Origin: Ostrinia nubilalis
Lineage: Eukaryota; Arthropoda; Insecta; Lepidoptera; Crambidae
Reading direction: 5' to 3'
DNA length: 64,000 nucleotides
Assembly (NCBI RefSeq): GCF_963855985.1
Contig: NC_087105.1
Coordinates: 4,838,501-4,902,500, forward strand
Shown here: piece after piece, positions 26,401-38,400 of the stretch
How the letters are laid out: every line of letters begins with the position of its first letter
How positions within the stretch are numbered: position 1 is the first letter of the stretch
Position numbers and translations under genes: made by a program
The notes under the pieces: model-generated
Told to the model about the DNA's origin: nothing
Seen by the model: only the letters and a program-made list of their open reading frames with translations
Databases searched by the model: none

Positions 26401-29400
26401 CTAGCGCTCAAGGTCGAACCGGACTCGGAAACGCCTAATTTGAAGGTAAAACTGATAATAGACTTTAGGAACTCTACTTTCAGGACTTAGTTCTAGTTTT
26501 ACCAAATTGACTTGCAAATGTCTAAATTGTAACCCTTGGCAATCAGCTTAGTGAATACGACGGTATTTACAGTGATAAATCTTTCCACCAATAAATTATC
26601 ACAAATTATGTATACGTCTTTCAACATCAAGGTGTACAAAAGAGGCCGTGATAAAATGTTTGGCATTCTCACGTTTCCTGACATAACACGATATGACTAA
26701 CGAAACTTTTTAATTAGTGTAACAATTTTGTACATAATTGTGTTGTTGTTGTTTCTTTTCTATTTATCTTCCTTCAACCAAACGGGACTAATTTACATTA
26801 ATTAATTTATATTGTTTGAAAAAACCGTAATCCATATCCAACCTAAACTCCACAGACAATCTGCATCGCACTGGGCATAGAGCAAGCGACGCTCCGCCAT
26901 AGAGGCGACAAAGGCATCGCGTGGCTGACCCAGCTTATGGACGTCATAGATGTCATAGACTACCCCGTGCCAGGGTACACGCCTTCCACTGTGCTGTCAG
27001 AACTACATGTACACGTGTGGGACTGTGCAGTTGATTACAGGTATGAATATTATGTCTAATAGCCAATATATGTATAGAAAGCGGACCCTATCTATTCTTC
27101 GCAACCTCTACAAATAGTCTGTGTGTGCTGTGTTTGTGCAGCTTAGTTATTAAAAGAGTCAGGATACTGCTACTGAACATAATCTGTCAAAAAGAATTCA
27201 TAGACAAAAGAATAGAATCCATAGAAAGTATGAACATTGTATTCCAAAAATGTATCTCCAACTCTATGGGCATGGAATTTTTCTTATGTTATTTAAATAC
27301 AATATAAACATTGTTGCAGAAAGAATTTTACTTTACTATCTATCAAGCTTTGAAACTTACGAGTAGATAAATCTTTTTCTACATAATATGTCTGAATTTC
27401 GGAACGCGTGTAGTAACACCTATGTTTCTCTACCCCTGGTTTGCCCCTGCGTACAAGATACCCACTGAAAACCAGTGTCTTGGCACTTGTCAGTAAAATG
27501 TCAACTGTCAAGATGATACTGAGTGGGTGACCTCTTTGGCAACATTTTTTTTCCTCTTTTCTCTTCATTGTTTTTGTACTTTTTTATTAGTTGTCGAATA
27601 AATAATTTTTCTTTCTTTCTTTCTTCCAGACCTCTGTACCTGCCGATCCGTACACTATTGACTCTAGGCAACTTCAGCGTCTCTAGCAACCTGATAGCAG
27701 AGACCAACACATCCTGCCTGCGGTTCCTAGCCCAAGAATGTACGCTATTCCTGGCCCATCTGTACTTGAGCAAGCCTAACGCGCGCGTGCCTCAGGACGA
27801 TGATAAGCACCCAGACGTGAATAAAGACTACGTTTGCGTGATCGATCTGGGACTCTTTGAGCTGTCTTTGAGGATGGACGATAAGGCTAACCCTGTAAGT
27901 ATTATTCGGTTTTAAAGTTTTATGGGTATCTTCATTGGAAGACTAGCCTTCTTATCCTATGATCTTACCTAGTAAATTATTGAGTATAATTATGTGCATA
28001 ACTGAGTCAGTGCCTCAGGTCTAGAAGCGTTTTGTGAGGGTGTTTTTGTGACGTTAAACGTCAGCAAGACTTCATATTATGAGTTTCATTTATATTTGTA
28101 TGCTCTGTTACGTCACATCATGTCAGTTAGTTATGTCACCCCTCCCGTGCTGCTCCCAAACCGCAGGCACTGACTCAGTCTTTGATATTCACTAAGTCAT
28201 TGTGTAACTCCATTCAACAGCAAAGCGAACAGCCCCAAGTAGACTTGAGTGCGTCCAACAACATGATCACCTTATACACCTGCTGGGACTCCGCCTCGGC
28301 CCTATGCCGGCTGCTGACGTACGCGGCCTCGGACGGCGACTCGCAGCCGCCCTTCGACCCCTCCTCGCGCCACACCAGCATCTGCTCCGACCAGCCCTTG
28401 GAGCAGCTCGTGGGTGAGTAGCTCTGACGTCACTACACCTGCTGCGACCCGCCTCGGCCCTATGCCGGCTGCTGACGTACGCGGCCTCGGACGGCGACTC
28501 GCAGCCGCCCTTCGACCCCTCCTCGCGCCACACCAGCATCTGCTCCGACCAGCCCTTGGAGCAGCTCGTGGGTGAGTAGCTCTGACGTCACTACACCTGC
28601 TGCGACCCGCCTCGGCCCTATGCCGGCTGCTGACGTACGCGGCCTCGGATGGCGACTCGCAGCCGCCCTTCGACCCCTCCTCGCGCCACACCAGCATCTG
28701 CTCCGACCAGCCCTTGGAGCAGCTCGTGGGTGAGTAGCTCTGACGTCACTACACCTGCTGCGACCCGCCTCGGCCCTATGCCGGCTGCTGACGTACGCGG
28801 CCTCGGATGGCGACTCGCAGCCGCCCTTCGACCCCTCCTCGCGCCACACCAGCATCTGCTCCGACCAGCCCTTGGAGCAGCTCGTGGGTGAGTAGCTCTG
28901 ACGTCACTACACCTGCTGCGACCCGCCTCGGCCCTATGCCGGCTGCTGACGTACGCGGCCTCGGATGGCGACTCGCAGCCGCCCTTCGACCCCTCCTCGC
29001 GCCACACCAGCATCTGCTCCGACCAGCCCTTGGAGCAGCTCGTGGGTGAGTAGCTCTGACGTCACTACACCTGCTGCGACCCGCCTCGGCCCTATGCCGG
29101 CTGCTGACGTACGCGGCCTCGGATGGCGACTCGCAGCCGCCCTTCGACCCCTCCTCGCGCCACACCAGCATCTGCTCCGACCAGCCCTTGGAGCAGCTCG
29201 TGGGTGAGTAGCTCTGACGTCACTGCACCTGCTGCGACCCGCCTCGGCCCTATGCCGGCTGCTGACGTACGCGGCCTCGGATGGCGACTCGCAGCCTCGT
29301 GAGTGTGAGCTTCAACAACATCACCTGCATGGAATTTGAAGATCTACCACAATAAGGAAGCTACTAAGGTGTATGCTTCGCTTATGAAATTAAGTGTTCC

Positions 29401-32400
29401 GCTGTTCCGAAAACAAAAAATCTTATGCTTTTCTTTCCATTCCACAGGCTTAGATGACCGACCAGTGGAGGAAATCAGGGAACTGTCGCCGAACGAGATC
29501 CAACAAGTCAACGACCTCATGGCCGAAGCGATGAAAGAAAGTCCAAATACAACTCGTGAGTAACAATAACTTTTTAATTAATTGCTTTTTTACAATTTTT
29601 AGGTGTAAAGAAAAAGTTCGGATCTCATTGTACAAGTGTTGTGGACTTTACCTGCCTAGCTCGCACTTATTATGTATCTTATTTGATCTATTTAATTGCA
29701 AAAGAGGCTGACAAAAGTGACTTGAGTTTCTTCCGCCATTTCTTCTCAATTCAAATTCGCCTCTAAGTTGTTCCGAAGTGGTGGTGGGGCAATCTATATT
29801 TGGGACTTGAACAAGTGCCCTTTAAAAGGCCTAAGTACTGAATAAATGATTTCGATTTGAATTAATTTAATAATTTTGTTTCAGTTGAAGAAGACGACTT
29901 GAACAGCTCGACAGAGAAAGAGGGCGTAGAAATATTCTTCTTCCCAGACGAGTCTAACATGAAGCAGCGGCAGATTTCCGAGACCACTGAGGAATTCGAA
30001 GCCAAGTCTATGGAGTACGAGGACTTTGCAGCGCCCGTGGAGGAAGCGATGGAAGCCAAGCCTACCAACGTGCAGGTGGCCAAAGAGTTGGGCGATCCTA
30101 ATTCTACGCCTAAGGCCTCGCCCAAGAAACCGAAAAGGAAAAAGGTACTACAACAACACATAGAGCTATACTTTTATGTTGCAAAGTCACCCGTGTCACA
30201 ATTGCATTAAGATGTTACGGTACGAAATTCTATGAAGTTAATCTAAACTTTATGTACCTTTTGTAGTTAAGAATTCCATTATAGTGCATAATTATGATAT
30301 ATAGATAGGTACTTTGAAACGATAAGAGAAAAGAAAGATATTATTTTTCTTTTCTTATATTGACAGTTAAATATGTTTTGTGTTCATTTACAAAACATAT
30401 TTCATTTAAAAAATTCGTTCGTTCGTTCGTTTCAGCCGAAAGACGTCCACTGCTGGGCAAAGGCCTTCCCCAAGGATTTCCACAAAGACCGGTCCTGCGC
30501 CGCTCGCATCCATATAATATTTTTTTGTGAATTTTCGAACAGAACAAATCGTTCGGCGAGGACGGCAACACAGACGACGAGTATTGCATCATCGATTCGC
30601 AGCCTTACAACGAGGACGACGATCTGGCTGAACCGATCGTGACGTGGTTCTCGCCCGGCCCCATGTACATTAACGATAACCACTTCACGGTGCCCGCCGC
30701 CCGCACTAACGTGCTACAAGCGCCTAAGAGTTTCCCTTCGCCGGTAACGAGGTAAGTTTGTTACGACGAATAAGTTTGGTACTTACGACCTTTTTTTTTT
30801 TTTTTTTTTTTCGTCGGGAAATGCTTTGCGCATACCCACTGGTCTATGGGGACGGCCAGTGGGTTATGTGGGACTCTCCCCGCCTACCCACTAAAACCCG
30901 ACGGTTTCCACCAGAGCCCAAAGAAACGGAGCCGCGAGTTATTGTCCTGGTTGGACATTCGTCCGCAGCTCCGCCTCAGGCTAGAGGCTCGCTCACGAGC
31001 AAGCCTCTCTGGCTTCGAGGGAACCCCCAATCCCCTCCTCCAGTTGTTTTTTATAGAGGTTTTCTCCTCGCGGCCCTGGTAAAACAGGACCCCCGGCCCG
31101 CCGTAGCGGGTTACGGTCTGCTCTATGCCGCTGCTCGGTCAGCTCTGCTGATCAGAGAGGTACCGAGAGCGGCCCTCCAAAGAATGGGCCCGGGCAAACG
31201 CCCCGCCAGCCCCCACCTGTGGGGGTTTTTTTAAAGATGTCCCCTGCATCGTGGCCCGGGCAAATGCCTCGACGGCCCCCGGCCCACTCAATTGTGGGTT
31301 ACGGGTTGCCCGACAGGCCCGCCGAGTTGACGAGACCTGCCGCGCAGGTGAGAAGTTAGCCGCCCGCGTGAACAGACCACGCGGACGTTGCCCAGGGTGC
31401 ACCATGAGGAGGTCCCTCACCATCGCACCCCTTGGTACTTACGACCTAGCTGAACCGATCGTGACGTGGTTCTCGCCCGGCCCCATGTACATTAACGATA
31501 ACCACTTCACGGTGCCCGCAGCCCGCACTAACGTGCTACAAGCGCCTAAGAGTTTCCCTTCGCCGGTAACGAGGTAAGTTTGTTACGACGAATAAGTTTG
31601 GTAGTTACGACCTAGCTGAACCGATCGTGACGTGGTTCACGCCCGGCCCCATGTACATTATAGATAACCACTTCACGGTGCCCGCAGCCCGCTCTAACGT
31701 GCTACAAGCGCCTAAGAGCTTCCCTTCACCGGTGACGAGGTAAGTTTGTTACGAAGAATATTGTATCATCGACTCTCAGCCTTTACGAACTGGCTGAACC
31801 GATCGTGACGTGGTTCACGCCCGGACCCATGTACATTAACGATAACCACTTCATGGTGCCCGCCGCTCGCACTAACGTGCTACAAGCGCCTAAGAGTTTC
31901 CCTTCGCCGGTGACGAGGTTAGTTTGTTACGACGAATAAGTTTGGTACTTACGACCTGGCTGAAACGATCGTGATGTGGTTCACGCCCAGACCCAGGTAC
32001 ATTAACGATAACCATTTCACGGCGCCCGCAGCCCGCACTAACGTGCTACAAGCGCCTAAGAGCTTCCCTTCACCAGTGACGAGGTAAGTTTGTTACGAAG
32101 AATATTGTATCATCGACTCTCAGCCTTTACGAACTGACTGAACCGATCGTGACGTGGTTCACGCCCGGATCCATGTACATTATAGATAACCACTTCACGG
32201 TGCCCGCCGCCCGCACTAACGTGCTACAAGCGCCTAAGAGCTTCCCTTCGCCGGTGACGAGGTAAGTTTGTTACGACGAATAAGTTTGGTACTTACGACC
32301 TAGCTGAACCGATCGTGACGTGGTTCACGCCCGGACCCATGTATATCATAGATAACCATTTCACGGTGCCCGCAGCCCGCACTAACGTGCTACAAGCGCC

Positions 32401-35400
32401 TAAGAGCTTCCCTTCGCCGGTGACGAGGTAAGTTTTTATTACGAGTACTACTTTGTCGACTACCAGCATTACGACCTGGCTGAACCGATCGTGACGTGGT
32501 TCACGCCCGGACCCATGTATATTATAGATAAATAACCATTTCACGGTGCCCGCAGCCCGCACTAACGTGCTGCAAGCGCCTAAGAGCTTCCCTTCGCCGG
32601 TGACGAGGTAAGTTTGTTACGACGAATAAGTTTGGTACTTACGACCTAGCTGAACCGATCGTGACGTGGTTCACGCCCGGCCCCATGTACATTATAGATA
32701 ACCACTTCACGGTGCCCGCCGCCCGCACTAATGTGCTACAAGCTCCTAAGAGCTTCCCTTCGCCGGTGACGAGGTAAGTTTTTATTACGACGAGTACTAC
32801 TTTGTCGACTACCAGCATTACGACCTGGCTGAAACGATCGTGAGGTGGCTCACGCCGGGACCCATCTACATAATGGAGAAGCTGTCTCACTGAATTATGT
32901 ATTATAAATAGTTGTAAAAAGTTATAAGAAAGAAATCCGCTTGCAATAGATTTTTGTAGGTATGTAACCGAAACAGTGCTCAACTCTGAAGCAAACTAAA
33001 TTACATCTTATTTTTGACGACATTGAGTAGACATTTCTTTGAATACCTTTGCTATGAAATCCTTCTGTGCCTGTACATAAAGTTCTTTTTTGTCTGAACA
33101 GGTACAGCCTATGCGAAATGAGCGTGTGCTGGAATATGTACGGCGGGAACGACTTCAAGTCAGCTAACGATCCGACCCCGCCCAAGAAGACGGTCACTAT
33201 CGACGATCCTAGGAAGCAAGGCTCTCCGACTACTGCCAAGTAAGTATATGACTACAAGACCTAAGAATGTTCCAAATCATTTCACCGATCCTAGCTCAAT
33301 TGTTGGAAAGGTCACCTATAATTAAATATTACAACATCATTCACTAAAAATTTATTCCAAATCATTGTATCACCATCTGTTCTTGGCTGTTTCTCCTCCC
33401 ATGATTTTGTCTTTGGTGATCTCTATTTATTTCAGTTCAATTTTCGTTCAATCATGTTGATACCTAACCTACCCAAAGGGATTCATAGGCTGAGTTGCAC
33501 CACCTAACTTTAGCAGTAACTACAACGATAACTGGTGTTTTTTGTATGGAGTTTGACATTTTTTTGACGTTTGTCAAAGTTAAAGTAAGATGTTGCAACC
33601 CAGCCTTAATTCATTATACTGATTTGAACCGCAAACCATTATTTGTACTAGGCGTAACAAAGACTACGAGCCGTACGAAAGCCCCCGGGGGCTAAGCGGC
33701 GGTGTCAGCTGGGCCAACGGCAGCGAGCGAGCGCGCGCGCACACTAGGACTCCGCCCCGGCGCGACCTGCGCACGCGCGGAGGCCCAGGCCGCGACCCGC
33801 ACACTTGCGTCAAGCTCTGCCTCACTAAGGTGCGTATTAAACATATTTACTAGGTGTATCAAAGACTACGAGCCGTACGAAAGCCCCCGGGGGCTAAGCG
33901 GCGGCGTCAGCTGGGCCAACGGCAGCGAGCGAGCGCGCGCACACACTAGGACTCCGCCCCGGCGCGACCTGCGCACGCGCGGAGGCCCAGGCCGCGACCC
34001 GCACACTTGCGTCAAGCTCTGCCTCACTAAGGTGCGTATTAACCATTGAACTAGGTGTTACAAAGACTACGAGCCGTACGAAAGCCCCCGGGGGTTAAAC
34101 GGCGGTGTCAGCTGGGCCAACGGCAGCGAGCGAGCGCGCGCGCACACTAGGACTCCGCCCCGGCGCGACCTGCGCACGCGCGGAGGCCCAGGCCGCGACC
34201 CGCACACTTGCGTCAAGCTCTGCCTCACTAAGGTGCGTATTAACTATTGAACTAGGCGTAACAAAGGCTGCGAGCCTTTCAAAAGCCCCCGGGGGCTAAG
34301 CGGCGGCGTGAGCTGGGCCAACGGCAGCGAGCGAGCGAGCGCGCACACTAGGACTCCGCCCCGGCGCGACCTGCTCACGCGTGGAGGCCCAGGCCGCGAC
34401 CCGCACACTTGCGTCAAGCTCTGCCTCAATAAGGTGCGATTAACCATTGAACTAGGCGTAACAAAGACTACGAGCCTTTCAAAAGCCCCCGGGGGCTAAG
34501 CGACGGCCTTAGCTGGGCCAACGGCAGATGATAATAATGATTTAATATAACTAGTTGTCTGAAAAATTTCACTTACCAATAGTTCGTTCTAACAAAATTT
34601 CGCTCCTTCATATTTTTTGCCTCTCGTAATGAAAAAGTGTGCTTTAACAAATACATGCAGCTTTGTGGAAAGTGTGAATATGGACTCAATTCGGCATAAT
34701 TTTCGATTTGCACGCACTATCGGCCACAGTTCGAGCTACTCATTTCCGTTTTTTCTCTCACCCATCAAAGTGGATAGCTGAAACTGTACAGTGTCATCAT
34801 TTACAAGTATAATCAGGCCTGTTCATCTCCGCGAGTTTGCATTGAAAACAAAACACGCACAATGGCCCCCTATAGAATTACTATTCGACAAGGCCTCACA
34901 TTATGTACTTTTTTAAGTTGCCTGAAGACACATACAATTATTCATGATAATTCATGCTAAATCATGTATTTCCTCCGCCATTTTCTGCAGTTTGGCTCCT
35001 CACGTCACATCATTTTACCGAAGTCAGCCCTATAGCTTCGGCGCAGTACCGATCACTGACGTTCAACTAAATGGTGCTTGACTCTTGAGACAAGCTAAAT
35101 TGCACCATATTGTTAATGACATTGAGCTTACATTTTTTAAATACCTTCGCGAAGTAAAACTTCTGTACGTAGTACTTATTATTATTATTCTGTTGTATAA
35201 TATAATAATATTATTCACTTATTTGTTCAGGTCAAGTTCCAACACGAAGTGTACCCATCTGGCGGCATGCACGCGTCCCGGCAGACGCTCGCCATCAGCA
35301 AGATAGAAGTGCTGGACCGACTGGTCTGCAGCGACATCAACAAGCTGCTCAGCCAGTATAAACTTAAAGACGAACCAGAGCGAAAGAATGCGCATATGGT

Positions 35401-38400
35401 AAGAATTAATTAGTTTTTTAGAAAAAATCAAACATTTTAAATTAGGTTAGCCACCTTTGTTTTACTTTTTAATTCGACTTAGGGCTGATTTTACCATCGT
35501 CAGATAACTTTTAACTGAAGAGTAAACTTGTCATTTTGACATAAAGTAAAGGTAAAGTAAGCATTTATTTGCTGCACACAAAGTCACATACATTGTTCAA
35601 CAAAATTACATAATTAAATATTTAACATGCACATACACGACATATTTCCCATACTGAAACTGTCATAACTGTGGATTTATTCTGAGATTAATATTTATTT
35701 ATTTGTCGAATCCACCCTTAGTAAAATAACATAATCTTCGTATTTGCAATAGATGCTATTTTGAAACAAAGTTGCAACGCGCAGTCAATGGACAACACGC
35801 ATAAGTTGTAATATTAAGTTAAATTATGACTTAATTTAAAGTTTAGATCACACACATTACACTAGTTTTTATTTCACCTCAATCCATCCAGTATTACCGA
35901 AGATAGAGCCTCGAGAAGTTTACGGACTTTTTAAAATTTTCAAAAATTTCCAATATTCGCGCGTGACGTCACAACATGATTTTGCAGCCCCCGCACGTTA
36001 ACCCATTTACCACTTTTTGTCTTTTTCCAACTAAAATAAAATTTTACCTAACTGACAACTGTTGTTAGTTGTCATCGTTCAATCACATTTCAAACTAGGG
36101 GCAAAAAAAGTAACCATTATTATGCCACCTATTGCCAGTTTTGTGCACTATGAAGCCATTTTTACATTTATGCACTTCAATATAAATTTTCTGGAAAAAT
36201 AACCAAGTTTGTGTCTCTGTGCTCAATAACGAGTAAATAGTCCAGTTATTTGTTAATTTTACTTGGAAAGTTTTCCGGAATTTTTGAAAATTGGTGAATA
36301 AATAGATTTCGCTATGTTCTTTCCGAATTTTGTGACCTCGTTTATAGCCGCGCGCGCGCCCGCCTTATTGAAAAAAATACGCCTTAAAAAGGTTTTTGAC
36401 AACTACTTTATTCATTTTATAATTTTTGGGACATAGACAAGCTAAGAAGCTTTGATAAATGTGATAAATTTCATGTAATGTAAGTTAAATAGATTTAGAG
36501 TTGTGAAACAGTCAAATTAATGTACCTGCTAAATTGCGAGTTCTTTTTTCTTTGATCATGGCAGGACACGCTGCCGGGTGTCCTAAATATGCTGAAGTAT
36601 AAAAAAATTCGCGTTGCTGAAGTATACATTTTTTTTGTCTTGTTTGTTTTTACATTACATAATTGTATCCTACTAATATTATAAATGCGAAAGTTTGGAT
36701 GTCTGGAAGTTTAAAATAAAGTAAAGTAATGTTTATTTCTCACCAACATAACAGATAATATTATGATAACAAACAATCAGGAAAAACAAAAAGTAAGAAT
36801 ATTGGTGGGTTGATACCTGAACTAGGAAGATTCCTGTGTCTCAGGTTTTTTACTCTTTCACGCAAAAAGTACTCAACGGATTTTGTTGAAACTGTACAAT
36901 ATTATTGTTTTGTTTGTAACCCAGATTAACATATAGGCTATAATTTATGCCGATCTGTGACACTAAATTTCACGCGGGTGAAGACGCAGGCAAAATCTAG
37001 TCGTGAAATACATAGGAAAGTTTAAGGTTCTGAAACGTGGTCGCTTACTATGGGCCTCATAAGAAGGCTCAAGGTCACCCAAAGGGTGATGGAGCGGGCT
37101 ATGCTTGGGGTTTCCCTGCGTGATCGAATCAGAAATGAGGAGATCCGCAGGAGAACCAAAGTGACCGACATAGCACGCAGAGTTGCTAAAATCAAGTGGC
37201 AGTGGGCGGGACACATAGCTCGTAGAGACAGACAGAGTTGGGGCAGAAAATTTCTTGAGTGGCGACCACGGGCTGGAAGACGTAGCGTGGGCAGGCCTCC
37301 TACTAGGTGGACCGACGATCTGGTAAAGGTCGCGGGAAGAACCTGAATGCGGGCAGCGCAGGACTGTTCATTATGAAAAACCTATGGAAAACCCAAAGGC
37401 CTCTCGCCTTTGTCCAGCAGTGAACGTCATTTAGCTGTAACGACGAAATAGGAAAGAATGTAACTATCAAAAATCTTCTCTAAGGCAGCATTTTTCCAAT
37501 TTCGCAACGAGCGCGGCAGTCACACTTAACTAACAGACTAACAGAGAGCATAGCGAAATCTATTTTAATCACCAATTTTCAAAACTCCCGGAACACTTTC
37601 CAGGTAACCACATTAATTTGTACCAAACGACTGGACTATAATTAAATTGATATAAAAATGTGGGTACATCTTCTCAAAAACAAAAGAACTGGTGCTAAAA
37701 GGGTTAAGTGACGTTTTGACATTTGTAGAGGGCCTTGTAGAAGGGGAGGCTATGGTGCTGAATGTGGATTAACTCGAGTGTCATAGTAACTTATTAGACT
37801 GCTAAGCTTGATAATAAAAAGAAAAATATTTTATTCAATATACATAGTCTGGTCATAAGTTCTGTCATATGATATTAACTTTTGAATTTTGAATGAAGGT
37901 TTCAAAAACATTTTTACTGAATTAGAATTAAAAAGAAAAAATGTGCGATAGTTCGAATTTTATTGTATGTGTAGTGGACGCATAAAGAAGTCCGAACTGC
38001 AGTTGTCACGTTGCATTTCTACGCGCCAAAGCAGATTTTCGTTGTGCTGAAAAAGTTTAGTTTATCTTTTCATTAAATGATAGGTATAGGTGTACCAGAA
38101 TCTCATGGCAAACAAAAATATTGGAAAAGTGTGTCTTTCATATGGCAAATGGCTTTATTGTCACCTGTCAAAGTAAATCAAGTGAACTGTCAGTCGCTGC
38201 AGAAATTTTGTAATCTCTTCATGCCTATTTGTTATTTTTGTGAAAAAGTCGAAAAAGCTCAAGCAAGTCATATTGTTTTCAATGTGTATTGTAAAATAAG
38301 GCATAATTCAAAGTCAATCTTTGATTTTAAAGCGCGTCGTTGAGTGAAATTGGATACATTAAGTTTATTACCTAACTGCGTCAGAAGAAGGGTTTTTTTT

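Noticed and set aside
28267..29207. 80-131-codon open frames on both strands over the 158-bp repeats
   Set aside because: By-products of GC-rich exon 23 repeats. The real frame is that of Atg2.
30758..31577. Open frames of 78-158 codons between 30.7 and 31.6 kb
   Set aside because: They run through the retro-inserted element and array spacers; no conserved domain.
37050..37346. Host gene of 98 codons
   Set aside because: Its SVGRPPTRWTDDL tail is the C-terminus of an RTE-type LINE protein.
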